NCBI RefSeq assembly: GCF_020217465.1 | Contig: NZ_CP084115.1 | Span: 930,001 to 994,000 of the forward strand | Length of the DNA: 64,000 nucleotides | DNA from: Cobetia amphilecti | Lineage (GTDB): Bacteria; Pseudomonadota; Gammaproteobacteria; Pseudomonadales; Halomonadaceae | Reading direction: 5' to 3' | In this document: one piece after another, positions 53,997 through 62,983 of the stretch | Layout of the letters: the number at the start of each line of letters is the position of its first letter | How positions within the stretch are numbered: the stretch's first letter is position 1 | Made by a program: the position numbers and the translations under genes | Notes under the pieces: model-generated | The model's input: only the letters and a program-made list of their open reading frames with translations | Database searches by the model: none | Told to the model about the DNA's origin: nothing

Positions 53997-55439
53997 ATGC
54001 ACCTTCACGTCATCGGTATTTGCGGTACCTTCATGGGCTCTCTGGCGCTTCTGGCGCGCGCACGCGGTCATCGCGTCACGGGGAGCGATGCCAACGTCTA
54101 TCCGCCCATGAGCACACAGCTGGCCGAGGCCGGTATCACCCTGATGGAAGGCTATGCGGCTGACAATCTCGTCCCCGCGCCTGACCTTACGGTGGTCGGC
54201 AATGCCGTCTCGCGCGGCAACCCCGAAGTCGAGGCGCTGCTCGAGCGTGGTCTGGCCTATACCTCCGGCCCGCAATGGCTGTGTGACGAGGTGCTGACCG
54301 GCCGTCCGGTGATCGCCATCGCCGGCACCCACGGCAAGACCACCACCGCGACCATGACCGCCTGGATTCTCGAATGCGCAGGCCTCGCGCCGGGCTATCT
54401 GATCGGTGGCGTGCCGCCGCAATTGGGCGATTCCGCGCGTATCGGCGACCCCCGGGCACCCTTCGTGGTCGAGGCCGATGAATACGACACGGCCTTCTTC
54501 GACAAGCGTTCCAAGTTCGTGCATTACCGGCCGCGCATCGCCGTGCTCAACAACCTCGAGTTCGATCACGCCGACATCTTCCCGGATCTAGCCGCCATCG
54601 AGCGTCAGTTTCACCACCTGGTACGTACCGTGCCGGCAGGCGGCAAGCTGGTGGTCGCGGCGGACGCCGTCGCCGGTGCCGAGGCGCTGGAGCGCGTGCT
54701 GGATCAAGGCTGCTGGACGCCGGTGACGCGCTTCGGCGATGAGAGCGGCATCGAGAATGCCGGTGGCGACTGGCGCTATCGCCTGATCAGTGCCGACGGC
54801 AGCCACTTCGCGCTGGCACCGCCGTTTGATGATTCAGGCGAGGCGGACCGCTTCGTCGAGTGCCAGTGGGCGATGCGTGGACGCCATAACGTGGCCAATG
54901 CCTGCGCCGCCGTGGCCGCGGCCGTCGAATGCGGCGTGAGTCTCGCGGTGGCACTGGAGGCGCTTGCACGCTTCGCGCCGCCCAGGCGTCGCCAGGAGCT
55001 GCGTGGTGAGGTGGCAGGCGTCAAGGTCATCGATGACTTCGCGCACCACCCGACCGCCATCGCCACCACGCTCGAGGGCCTGGCGCCGGGCGTGGCGGCC
55101 GAAGGGCAGGGCGGTCGCCTGTGGGCGGTGATCGAACCGCGCTCCAATACCATGAAGCTCGGCACCATGAAGGCGCGTCTGCCGGCTTCAGTGACCGCGG
55201 CCGACCGCGTCAGCTGGTTCGCGGGCCCCAGCCTCGGCTGGTCGTTGGAGGAGACGGTCAGCGAGTGCCGCGCGCTCGGCGTGGAGGCGGAGGTCGAGCA
55301 GGACCTCGACGCCCTGATCGCGAAGATCGCCAATCAATCCCGCGCCGGCGACTGGGTGGTGGTGATGTCCAATGGAGGCTTCGGCGGTATCCACGAGCGC
55401 CTTCTGGCGGCGCTGGCAGCACGTGAAGGTGAAGCATGA
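53997..55439 (+). CDS. mpl: UDP-MurNAc:L-Ala-gamma-D-Glu-meso-DAP ligase
   Basis: Recycles murein tripeptide by attaching it to UDP-N-acetylmuramic acid. A 480-residue Mur-ligase: MHLHVIGICGTFMGSLALLARARGH, AIAGTHGKTTTATMTAWILE (ATP-binding), VVEADEYDTAFFDKRSKFVHY, VLNNLEFDHADIF, and IDDFAHHPTAIATTLEGL. Start ATG at 53997 with GGAGA 6 bases upstream; an in-frame TTG 12 bases earlier is less likely. It overlaps ubiX by 4 bp. Confidence 0.96.
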   Translation: MHLHVIGICGTFMGSLALLARARGHRVTGSDANVYPPMSTQLAEAGITLMEGYAADNLVPAPDLTVVGNAVSRGNPEVEALLERGLAYTSGPQWLCDEVLTGRPVIAIAGTHGKTTTATMTAWILECAGLAPGYLIGGVPPQLGDSARIGDPRAPFVVEADEYDTAFFDKRSKFVHYRPRIAVLNNLEFDHADIFPDLAAIERQFHHLVRTVPAGGKLVVAADAVAGAEALERVLDQGCWTPVTRFGDESGIENAGGDWRYRLISADGSHFALAPPFDDSGEADRFVECQWAMRGRHNVANACAAVAAAVECGVSLAVALEALARFAPPRRRQELRGEVAGVKVIDDFAHHPTAIATTLEGLAPGVAAEGQGGRLWAVIEPRSNTMKLGTMKARLPASVTAADRVSWFAGPSLGWSLEETVSECRALGVEAEVEQDLDALIAKIANQSRAGDWVVVMSNGGFGGIHERLLAALAAREGEA

Positions 55440-56089
55440 AGACGCAAGCGGCAGCCCCAGAGGGCGAGTTCAAGTCGGCGGTCACCGTCGCGCTGACCGG
55501 GGCCTCCGGTGCCCAGTACGGCCTGCGCCTGATCGAGTGTCTGGTCGCGGCCGGTCATGAAGTGATGGTGATGGTCTCCAAGGCGGCTCACATGGTGATC
55601 GCCACCGAGACCGACGAGGAGCTGCCGGCGCGCCCGGCGCGTCTCACCGAGGTGCTCACGCAGCGCTACGCCGCCAGACCCGGCCAGATTCGCTGCTTCG
55701 GACGCGAGGACTGGATGGCCCCGGTGGCCTCCGGCTCCGGCGCGCCGAGCGCCATGGTGGTGTGTCCGTGTTCCACCGGCTCGCTGTCCGCGATCGCGAC
55801 CGGGGCCAGCAACAACCTGATCGAGCGCGCCGCTGACGTGGCACTCAAGGAGCGTCGCACCCTGATTCTGGTGCCGCGCGAGACGCCGTTCTCGGCCATC
55901 CATCTCGAACACATGCTGAGTCTGACGCGCATGGGCGCCGTCATCCTGCCCGCCGCGCCTGGCTTCTATCATCGTCCGCAGACCCTCGATGACATGATCG
56001 ATTTCATCGTCGCGCGCATTCTCAACCAGCTGGGAATCTCGCATGCGCTGATGCCGCGCTGGGGCGAGGGGCATGTCAGCGGCGATTGA
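55436..56089 (+). CDS. ubiX: Flavin prenyltransferase UbiX
   Basis: Makes prenylated FMN, the cofactor of the UbiD decarboxylase in ubiquinone synthesis. A 217-residue flavoprotein: VALTGASGAQYGLRLIECL, MVVCPCSTGSLSAIATGASNNLIERAADVALKE (conserved FMN site region, Ser-rich), LILVPRETPFSAIHLEHM and LPAAPGFYHRPQTLDDMIDFIVARILNQL. Its ATG overlaps the mpl stop codon (ATGA), so the two are translationally coupled; the mpl-ubiX pair is common in gammaproteobacteria. Confidence 0.96.
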   Translation: MKTQAAAPEGEFKSAVTVALTGASGAQYGLRLIECLVAAGHEVMVMVSKAAHMVIATETDEELPARPARLTEVLTQRYAARPGQIRCFGREDWMAPVASGSGAPSAMVVCPCSTGSLSAIATGASNNLIERAADVALKERRTLILVPRETPFSAIHLEHMLSLTRMGAVILPAAPGFYHRPQTLDDMIDFIVARILNQLGISHALMPRWGEGHVSGD

Positions 56090-56174
56090 AGGGCGGTCAG
56101 TCGATCCGCTCGGGTGAGAGCTTGTCAGAGGCGTCCCTCTGGCACTGCTTCAGACTGTGCAAGGAGAGCAGGGA

Positions 56175-56804
56175 ATGCTGAATTGGTCATTGTTGTCGGT
56201 GTTCGTGCCGACGTTCTTTCTGGTCTCGCTGACGCCGGGAATGTGCATGACGCTGGCGATGACCCTGGGCATGACCCAGGGCGTCAAGCGCACCCTGTGG
56301 ATGATGGTGGGCGAACTGCTGGGCGTCGGGCTGGTGGCGGTGTCGGCGGTGATCGGCGTCGCGACCATCATGCTGCGCTATCCGATGGTGTTCTCGGCCT
56401 TCAAGCTGGCGGGTGGCGCCTATCTGGCCTGGCTGGGGATCCAGATGTGGCGCTCACGTGGCCGCCTGGCTCTGGGGGTGGCAGGGGAGGATGCGGCGGC
56501 ACCGCGCGCCTCGCGCCGTGCTCTGGCGGCACAGGGCTTCGTCACCGCGATCGCCAATCCCAAGGGCTGGGCGTTCTTTATCGCGCTGTTGCCGCCGTTT
56601 CTGGATGCCAGCCTGCCGCTGGCGCCGCAGTTGATCGCGCTGGTCGGCATCATCCTGACGCTGGAATTCACCTGCCTGCTGCTCTACGCCGGCGGTGGCA
56701 GCAGCCTGGCGCGCTGGCTGGGGCGTGGCTCGCGTGTGCGCCTGATGAACCGCGTGGCCGGCACGCTGATGATCGGCGTGGGAATCTGGCTCGCGACCGG
56801 TTGA
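56175..56804 (+). CDS. LysE/RhtB family amino-acid exporter
   Basis: A 209-residue inner-membrane protein with about six helices. The N-terminal LSVFVPTFFLVSLTPGMCMTLAMTLGMTQGV contains the PGP-like LTPGM motif; the middle FKLAGGAYLAWLGIQMWRS and GFVTAIANPKGWAFFIALLPPFL are the conserved RhtB segments. Likely exports homoserine/threonine-type amino acids or similar; the substrate is not determined. ATG at 56175 with AAGGAG about 11 bases upstream. It follows ubiX by 85 bp. Confidence 0.9.
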   Translation: MLNWSLLSVFVPTFFLVSLTPGMCMTLAMTLGMTQGVKRTLWMMVGELLGVGLVAVSAVIGVATIMLRYPMVFSAFKLAGGAYLAWLGIQMWRSRGRLALGVAGEDAAAPRASRRALAAQGFVTAIANPKGWAFFIALLPPFLDASLPLAPQLIALVGIILTLEFTCLLLYAGGGSSLARWLGRGSRVRLMNRVAGTLMIGVGIWLATG

Positions 56805-56844
56805 TCTCGGCATGACTGAGCCAGGCATTGCAGCTTGTAAATAC

Positions 56845-56873
56845 ATCAAGGCCCGCCATTGGCGGGCCTTGAT
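56845..56873. terminator. Terminator between LysE- and EamA-type genes
   Basis: Perfect 13-base arms ATCAAGGCCCGCC (56845-56857) and its complement (56861-56873). Lies between the two convergent transporters. Confidence 0.8.
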
Positions 56874-56896
56874 GCATTCAGGGGCGCGGCTTTGAT

Positions 56897-57775
56897 TCAG
56901 CTGCGGCGCAGGGTCTCAAGTGCTGCCGCCGCCACGATGAAGCTGCCGCCGACCAGCGTCAGCCAGGTGGGCACCTCGCCGAGAATCAACCACGCCAGCA
57001 GCACGCCGTAGACGGGTTGCAGGCAGCCGATCATGCCGACGGTCTTGGCCTTGAGGCCGCCGAGGGCGAAGGTCATCAGTGCATGCGGCGCAGCCGTGAA
57101 GACGATGGCCAGCACCAGCATGGCGATCCCCGTCGAGGGGCTGGCATCCATGATCTCGCCGGAGACGAATGGCAGCGTCAGCACCACGACGCCCAGCGCC
57201 TGCAGGCTCATCGACAGCACCGGATTGAGGTGGCTGAGACGGTAGCGCACCAGCAGATTGCGCGCCGCGAACAACAGGCCCGAGAACACGCCCCATAACA
57301 CTCCCGCCAGGCTGTCGCCCTGCGCGCTGCTGTCGCCGCCAGGGACGAGCAGCCAGACGCCGATGCAGACCAGCCCCGCTGCCGCCAGGTCCTTCGCTTT
57401 CAGGCGCGTGCCTTCCACCCAGGGCTCCAGCAGCACGATGAAGATGGGATAGGTGAACAGCGCCAGCATGCCGGTGGCCACGGAAGACACCTGCATCGAG
57501 TGAAAGTAGCTCACCCAGTGCGCGGCCATCAGAGCGGCGGCGATGCCCAGCAAGGCCCAGTCGCGCCCGCTCAGACGCAGCGAGACATGCCATTTCAGGC
57601 GCGCCAGCCACAGCAGGAACAGCCCCGCCAGCAGGCTGCGCCAGGCGGTGATATCGAGTGCCGAGAGGGGCACGCCTTTCGAGAACAGCGCCGTACCGCC
57701 GAGCAGCGCGATGCCGAGATGAATCGACATCAACGCCTGGGGCTGGTTGGAGGGAGGGGCAGCAGGGCCGGGCAT
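56897..57775 (-). CDS. EamA/DMT family transporter
   Basis: A 292-residue inner-membrane protein with ten predicted helices in two EamA repeats. Repeat 1: LGIALLGGTALFSKGVPLSALDITAWRSLLAG and FHSMQVSSVATGMLALFTYPIFIVLLEPW; repeat 2: VLWGVFSGLLFAARNLLVR and MIGCLQPVYGVLLAWLILGEVPTW. It belongs to the drug/metabolite transporter superfamily; the substrate is unknown. The start at 57775 has GAGGAA upstream. Earlier in-frame codons overlap the dedA-PAP2 terminator, so they are unlikely. Confidence 0.9.
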   Translation of the reverse strand: MPGPAAPPSNQPQALMSIHLGIALLGGTALFSKGVPLSALDITAWRSLLAGLFLLWLARLKWHVSLRLSGRDWALLGIAAALMAAHWVSYFHSMQVSSVATGMLALFTYPIFIVLLEPWVEGTRLKAKDLAAAGLVCIGVWLLVPGGDSSAQGDSLAGVLWGVFSGLLFAARNLLVRYRLSHLNPVLSMSLQALGVVVLTLPFVSGEIMDASPSTGIAMLVLAIVFTAAPHALMTFALGGLKAKTVGMIGCLQPVYGVLLAWLILGEVPTWLTLVGGSFIVAAAALETLRRS

Positions 57776-57802
57776 GAGGTTCCTCGTCATCAGGGGGTAG
57801 TG

Positions 57803-57826
57803 AAAAAGCCGCCATCTCAGGCGGCT
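57803..57826 (-). terminator. Terminator of the dedA-PAP2 operon
   Basis: On the - strand AGCCGCC, a 6-base loop and GGCGGCT are followed by TTTTC. It separates the membrane operon from the EamA gene. Confidence 0.85.
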
Positions 57827-57897
57827 CATCGGTTTACAGCGCTATCACGGCAACGTTATCGCGACGGCCTGAGCGGCAGCAGTCTGATCGCGACAGA

Positions 57898-59370
57898 CTA
57901 GAGCGGCAGCCAGACGAAGCGTGCCGCCAACAGCAGCAGGCTCGCCATGCTCAACCACAGCAGCGGGGCTGGCGAGTCGAGGGGGGCCGAGGGCTGGCGC
58001 ACGAAGGCGGGATAGCTGATGCGCACCAGCGCACAGACCAGCAGGCCCAGACAGGCACCGCCCAGCACATCGCTGAGGTAATGGACGTCAAGCGTGATGC
58101 GTGACAGGCCGACGAGCGTACAGGCGGCGATGGCTGCCCAGTAGATCCAGCGACGTCGCGAGGAGGGCTGGCGCTCGGCGATGAAGGCGGCGGCCAGCCC
58201 GAACACTGCCACGCTGCCGGCGGCATGGGCGCTGGGAAACGACATCGATCCTTCCAGGAAGGCGGGGGTATCCGGACGCGGGCGCTGGATCAGGTGCTTG
58301 AGCACGGTATTGGCGCTGGCGATGCCCAGCCAGGCGGCCGTCAGATGCAACCACACCGCGTGGCGACCCTTGAGCAGCAGCCATACCAGCCATGGAGCCA
58401 CGAGCGCCGCCAGGCCGGTGCCATCGGCGAGGCGAGACAGCACGAGGCTTGCCTCGCGCAGCCAGTCCTCGGGCATCAGTGAGGTGAGGCTTGCGGCCAG
58501 CGAGGCGGCCACGCGGTCGATCCACCACGGCTCGGGATGGGCCAGCACCGCCAGGCTCATGGCGGGCACGCTGATCACCGCGAAGATGAGCAGCGCCATC
58601 GAGGCGAGCGGAAACTCGCCCTCGGGGTCGGGATGGCGCAGCTGCCACCACAGACGCCGCCCGGAAGGGCTGCGACGCATGCGACGAGCCAGCCAATGAT
58701 AGAGGCGGCCCTCGCGGCCCAGCTGGCGGCGCAGGAAGGAGAAGGCGAAGGCACAGGCGATCAGGCCGCTGGCCAGGCCGACCAGCAGGCCATCGGCTCC
58801 TTCCGGCAGGGTGAACAGTGACTGCCAGGTCTGGCCCAGTAGATAGCCCGGCAGCAGGTAGGCCGGTGCCCAGGCCAGCGCCGAGAGGCCATTGACCAGA
58901 AAGAAGCGCGCCGGCGGCATGTCGAGCATGCCGGCGACCAGCGGGATGATCGGGCGCACCGGGCCGACGAAGCGCCCGAAGGCGATCGACCAGCTGCCGT
59001 GGCGATGAAAGAACTGCTGACCATGCTCGATCCACTCGGGATGGCGCGAGAAGGGCCAGCGGCCGGGCAGTTGATCGCGATAGCGGATGCCCAGCCAGAA
59101 GCTCACGCCATCGCCGATGATGGCGCCCAGCGCACCGGCGGCCAGCAATATCGGCAGCGAGAGTTCGAGATGGCCGGCCAGTGAGGCGCCGGCGGTGAGA
59201 ATGACCACGCCCGGCACCAGCAGGCCGATGATGGCGAGAGATTCAAGCAGTGAGACCAGGCCGATGACGGCGACAAGGGCTGCCGGGTGATCGCTCAGCG
59301 TGGTCATCAGGGTATCGATCATCACACTGGGGTTCAGCCAATGCAGCAGTGACGCAAGGGTGTCGCTCAT
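57898..59370 (-). CDS. DedA-PAP2 fusion: membrane protein with lipid phosphatase domain
   Basis: A 490-residue inner-membrane protein. Residues about 15-215 form a DedA/SNARE-associated domain, probably a lipid flippase (SLLESLAIIGLLVPGVVIL; FGRFVGPVRPIIPLVAGML with conserved Arg). Residues about 280-470 form a PAP2 phosphatase: KHLIQRPRP, SFPSAHAAGSV and SRITLDVHYLSDVLGG give the complete KxxxxxxRP / PSAH / SRxxxxxHxxxD signature. It may remove phosphate from undecaprenyl pyrophosphate or phosphatidate and flip the product (inference). The start overlaps the end of the upstream GGDEF-like gene as ATGA. It is the last gene of a three-gene operon. Confidence 0.92.
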   Translation of the reverse strand: MSDTLASLLHWLNPSVMIDTLMTTLSDHPAALVAVIGLVSLLESLAIIGLLVPGVVILTAGASLAGHLELSLPILLAAGALGAIIGDGVSFWLGIRYRDQLPGRWPFSRHPEWIEHGQQFFHRHGSWSIAFGRFVGPVRPIIPLVAGMLDMPPARFFLVNGLSALAWAPAYLLPGYLLGQTWQSLFTLPEGADGLLVGLASGLIACAFAFSFLRRQLGREGRLYHWLARRMRRSPSGRRLWWQLRHPDPEGEFPLASMALLIFAVISVPAMSLAVLAHPEPWWIDRVAASLAASLTSLMPEDWLREASLVLSRLADGTGLAALVAPWLVWLLLKGRHAVWLHLTAAWLGIASANTVLKHLIQRPRPDTPAFLEGSMSFPSAHAAGSVAVFGLAAAFIAERQPSSRRRWIYWAAIAACTLVGLSRITLDVHYLSDVLGGACLGLLVCALVRISYPAFVRQPSAPLDSPAPLLWLSMASLLLLAARFVWLPL

Positions 59371-60326
59371 TCATTGAGATCCATCAGGGCAAGCTGGCTG
59401 GCCAGCAGGCGTTGCTCGAGTTTCTGGGTGGTGTCATCGGCCTTGTACGTCACCAGGCGCGCGCGGGCAATGATGGAGCCGGTTTCCGGCTGTGTGGCCG
59501 CTGCCAGCGCCGCGGTCAGGCGCTCGCGCATGATCAGCGCTCCCGCCTCGCCGGTATTGGGCAGCATCAGCCAGAAGGACGACTTGTCGCTGCGACACAG
59601 CAGGTCGCCCTGGCGCGAGACCTCCTGCATCACGTCGCAGGCCATCGCTAGGCATTCGACGCGCCTGTCCTCGCCGAACTGCTCGCCGAGCATGTCCAGT
59701 TGCGGCAGATAGACGACCAGAATGCTGAACGGTTGGTCCAGCGCCCGCGCACGCGCCGCCTCACTGATCAGTCGTTGCTGACCGGTGCGGGCATTGAAGG
59801 CATTGCACTCGGTTTCCTCGCTGGCGGTCAGGCTCATGACACCTGCCTGCAGGCTGTTGATGACGAACGGCTGGCTGGCCACCAGCAGCAGACACAGGTA
59901 GCGCAGTATCTCGCCGAAGTTGTCTTCCTGCTGGCCCAATAGCCATAGCCACAGCGGTGCCAGCACCAGATTGAGCAACATCGCCGGCGCCAGGGGCAAC
60001 AGCAGCAATGTCAGCACGCTGGGCAGCCCCAGCCACAGCGACATGCCCGGATAGGTGCCCGGCGCCTCGAGTGCCAGCATCAGATAGCTGGCGATCAGCG
60101 TCAGATAGGAAGGCAGCGGCTGCTCATCATCGAGGTGATTGAGGCCGGCGGCAATCGCCATCAGCAAGGTGGCCAGCACCGGCGTCAGGATATGCTCGAA
60201 ATCGCCCACCAGGTAGCGCCACAGGGCATAGGTGGCGATCACCGCGGCGGCCAGCAGCATGATCAGTGTCTTGCGATTGGCGAGTTCGCGACGCTCGCGA
60301 TGGGCCAGGCTGTGCAGAGGAGACAT
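59367..60326 (-). CDS. Membrane protein with degenerate GGDEF domain (second)
   Basis: A 319-residue protein: six membrane segments (about residues 20-160) and a C-terminal diguanylate-cyclase-like domain (about 165-315). The surrounding motif is kept (DLLCR before and FWLMLPNT after) but GGDEF itself is replaced by DKSSF (247-251). Hence no cyclase activity is expected. It could bind c-di-GMP or GTP, or act in dimerisation. Its gene start overlaps the preceding gene by one base and its end overlaps dedA-PAP2, so all three are coupled. Confidence 0.75.
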   Translation of the reverse strand: MSPLHSLAHRERRELANRKTLIMLLAAAVIATYALWRYLVGDFEHILTPVLATLLMAIAAGLNHLDDEQPLPSYLTLIASYLMLALEAPGTYPGMSLWLGLPSVLTLLLLPLAPAMLLNLVLAPLWLWLLGQQEDNFGEILRYLCLLLVASQPFVINSLQAGVMSLTASEETECNAFNARTGQQRLISEAARARALDQPFSILVVYLPQLDMLGEQFGEDRRVECLAMACDVMQEVSRQGDLLCRSDKSSFWLMLPNTGEAGALIMRERLTAALAAATQPETGSIIARARLVTYKADDTTQKLEQRLLASQLALMDLNE

Positions 60327-61351
60327 CAGTGATCATTCCCCCGCGACGGTGCCACGGCGACCTTGTCTGCCGCGCTGGCCGGTTTGAGGATGTCTCGCCC
60401 ATGGTCTGTCGGGGCATCGCCTGTCGAGGTTTCATCTGACGAGGCATCGGCAGGCTTGCGAGGCAGTGGCGGCAGCAGGGTGATCGGCTGCGGTTCATCG
60501 CTCAGGTGGGCGCTGAGGCGCTTGAGGTCCAGCGCATTGGGGTCGCTGTCGTTGAGGGGCTGCACGCGGGCGCGGATCGGCATCGCGAGATGCTCGATCA
60601 ACTGGCGACGGCGCAGACTGGCCATGCGCTCGCCGCGGGTGACCAGCAGGACGGCCAGTGCTCCGTCATCGAGCTGGTAGCGGGTCTCATGCGGCAGCGC
60701 GGCACTGTCGAGGGTGTTCATCAGGCGACGATTGGCCAGACGACCGGTATTGACCGGTGCCAGCAGGATCAATTCGATATGGATGTCCTCGCGATCGGCA
60801 CGGGCAATTTCCCGCGGCAGGTCGCGCATCAGCTGGTATTGTGACCAGATCGCGCGGCTGGAATCACGCCGACCACGCCGCTCCAGCTGCATCCATACCT
60901 GCTGCTGGCGTCGCCCACCGATGGCACCGAGCGCCATCAGGGTCGCGGTGATGCCGATGCCCAGGCTCAGCCAGTCGCTGCCCAGCTGAGCGAGCGCCAG
61001 CCAGGTGGTGACCAGCCCGATCAATGCGCAGGCCGGTGCCAGCCAGCGCGGGCGCGGATAGAGCAGCAGGACGGCAAAGCCCCACAGCCACATCAGGTGC
61101 TGTTGCGGGGCCAGCAGTACCAGCGCACTCATGATCAGCGCGACGCTGAGCATCACCAGCGTGCGGAACCAGCGCAGGGTGAACAGCTCGTGGGCGAGAG
61201 AGACCACCAGCAACATCGTGCCGCCCACCGCCAGCAACAGGGCAGTGAGCGTCAGGCCGATACTGATCTGTCGTGCCGCTTCCAGCAGCAGCAATACAGA
61301 GCCGAGCAGACAGACGAACTGACTGAGACGGACTTTGAACTTGATCTCCAT
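60326..61351 (-). CDS. Membrane protein with degenerate GGDEF-like domain (first)
   Basis: A 341-residue protein with five or six membrane segments in residues 12-145, and a C-terminal domain (about 160-265) that looks like a GGDEF fold. RYQLDDGALAVLLVTRGERM (224-243) aligns with RxGGDEFAVLL, with DDGAL in place of GGDEF. A Pro/Asp/Lys-rich tail follows (285-341). No catalysis is expected. It is the first gene of the operon. The GGDEF relationship is clearest by comparison with its neighbour, and I hold it less firmly. Confidence 0.6.
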   Translation of the reverse strand: MEIKFKVRLSQFVCLLGSVLLLLEAARQISIGLTLTALLLAVGGTMLLVVSLAHELFTLRWFRTLVMLSVALIMSALVLLAPQQHLMWLWGFAVLLLYPRPRWLAPACALIGLVTTWLALAQLGSDWLSLGIGITATLMALGAIGGRRQQQVWMQLERRGRRDSSRAIWSQYQLMRDLPREIARADREDIHIELILLAPVNTGRLANRRLMNTLDSAALPHETRYQLDDGALAVLLVTRGERMASLRRRQLIEHLAMPIRARVQPLNDSDPNALDLKRLSAHLSDEPQPITLLPPLPRKPADASSDETSTGDAPTDHGRDILKPASAADKVAVAPSRGNDH

Positions 61352-61699
61352 GGTGACTTATATTGGCACCTTTGCCGTGGATGGCGCGAAATCGGCCGAA
61401 TTCCCTGGCCGAACGGTCTGTGACGTGGGCATTGCCTGCACGTTTGCAAGATGCGACGGTGCTCCGATCATGCAACGTCGTCTGCAATAATGGCAGCATA
61501 CCCCAAACGGCGAGTGACAAAAGTGTCTACGCCTCTGAGGCTTTCACATACGACCACCACGTCTGGCCTTCACATCAGGCCTTCACGTCGGGCTGTACGT
61601 CAGGGCTTCATGTCGAGGCTTCTCTGGGGAATGCCCTCACGGGGCCCGGCCGATGATGAAATGAGCACGTGGACACTGACAACCAGCGAGATTAGGCAC
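61352..61699. other. Divergent intergenic region before proA
   Basis: Separates the membrane operon (-) from proA (+) and contains a 13 bp tandem repeat array (61559-61622). No confident promoter found. Confidence 0.5.
61559..61622. repeat. 13 bp degenerate tandem repeat array, five copies
   Basis: Units start at 61559, 61572, 61585, 61597 and 61610; the third is 12 bp. Consensus roughly ACGTCAGGCCTTC. It lies 78 bp before the proA start and is probably transcribed in the proA leader. Confidence 0.85.
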
Positions 61700-62983
61700 A
61701 TGAGTGAGCAGGGCAAGCACGACACCACGGACGTCGTGGCGTACATGAATCGTCTGGGGCACGCAGCGCGCGCGGCAAGCGTCGTGATGCGTCGCGTCGA
61801 CAGCGGCATCAAGAATCGTGCTCTGCAGACCATGGCGCGTCTGATCGATGAGCGTCGCGAGACACTGGCAGAGGCCAACGCCGAGGACCTGGCGCGTGCA
61901 CGCGCCAATGGGCTCTCGGAGGCGATGGTCGATCGTCTTGCGCTGACGCCGGCGCGTATCGACGGCATGATCGAAGGGCTCGAGCAGGTCGCGGCACTGC
62001 CGGACCCGGTCGGCGAGGTCGATGGGCTGCGCTCGCGTCCGAGCGGCATTCAGGTCGGCCACATGCGCGTGCCGCTGGGCGTGATCGGCATCATCTTCGA
62101 GTCACGCCCCAATGTGACCATCGAGGCGGCCAGCCTGTGTCTGAAGTCCGGCAATGCCTGCATCCTGCGCGGTGGCTCCGAGGCTGCGTCCAGCAACCGT
62201 GCGCTGAGCGAGATCATCAGCGAGGCGTTGGTGCTCTCCGAGCTGCCGGCCACGGCAGTGCAGGTCGTCGCCACCACGGACCGCGCCGCGGTCGGTGAGC
62301 TGATCGCGATGCCCGAGTTCGTCGACGTCATCATTCCGCGCGGTGGCAAGAGCCTCATCTCGCGTATCTCGCGTGATGCGCGCGTGCCGGTCATCAAGCA
62401 CCTCGATGGCATCTGCCACGTCTATATCGATGCCACGGCTGACCTGGCGATGGCGGTCCGGATCGCCGAGAACGCCAAGACCCACCGCTACGGCACCTGC
62501 AACACCATGGAGACCCTGCTGGTCGATGCGCCGGTTGCCGCCGAGGTCCTGCCGCGTATCGCCGAGCGTCTGGCGGCACATGAGGTCGAGATTCGCGGTT
62601 GCGAGCGTACCTGCGAAGTGCTGCCGCAGGCCGTGGCCGCCAGTGCGGAAGACTGGGATACCGAATACCTGGCGCCGATTCTGGCGATTCGCGTCGTGGA
62701 TGGCGTGGATGAGGCGATGGCGCATATCGAGCGGCACAGCTCCGGGCACACCGAGGCCATCATCACCGAGAACTATGCGCTGGCGCGCCGCTTCATGGCG
62801 GAAGTCGATTCCAGCTCGGTGATGGTCAACGCCTCCACCCGCTTCGCCGATGGCTTCGAATATGGCCTGGGCGCCGAGATCGGCATCTCCACCGACAAGC
62901 TGCATGCGCGTGGTCCGGTCGGGCTTGAGGGCCTGACGACCCGCAAGTACATCGTGTTCGGTGATGGGCAGATTCGCCAGTGA
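61700..62983 (+). CDS. proA: Glutamate-5-semialdehyde dehydrogenase (gamma-glutamyl phosphate reductase)
   Basis: Reduces gamma-glutamyl phosphate to glutamate semialdehyde in proline synthesis, also an osmolyte route. A 427-residue ALDH-fold protein: [63 protein letters not shown], and the catalytic Cys in [16 protein letters not shown]. The start at 61700 matches the family N-terminus ([18 protein letters not shown]). The frame is open 83 codons further upstream and those codons include the 13 bp repeat. Overlaps nadD by 4 bp. Confidence 0.95.
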   Translation: MSEQGKHDTTDVVAYMNRLGHAARAASVVMRRVDSGIKNRALQTMARLIDERRETLAEANAEDLARARANGLSEAMVDRLALTPARIDGMIEGLEQVAALPDPVGEVDGLRSRPSGIQVGHMRVPLGVIGIIFESRPNVTIEAASLCLKSGNACILRGGSEAASSNRALSEIISEALVLSELPATAVQVVATTDRAAVGELIAMPEFVDVIIPRGGKSLISRISRDARVPVIKHLDGICHVYIDATADLAMAVRIAENAKTHRYGTCNTMETLLVDAPVAAEVLPRIAERLAAHEVEIRGCERTCEVLPQAVAASAEDWDTEYLAPILAIRVVDGVDEAMAHIERHSSGHTEAIITENYALARRFMAEVDSSSVMVNASTRFADGFEYGLGAEIGISTDKLHARGPVGLEGLTTRKYIVFGDGQIRQ

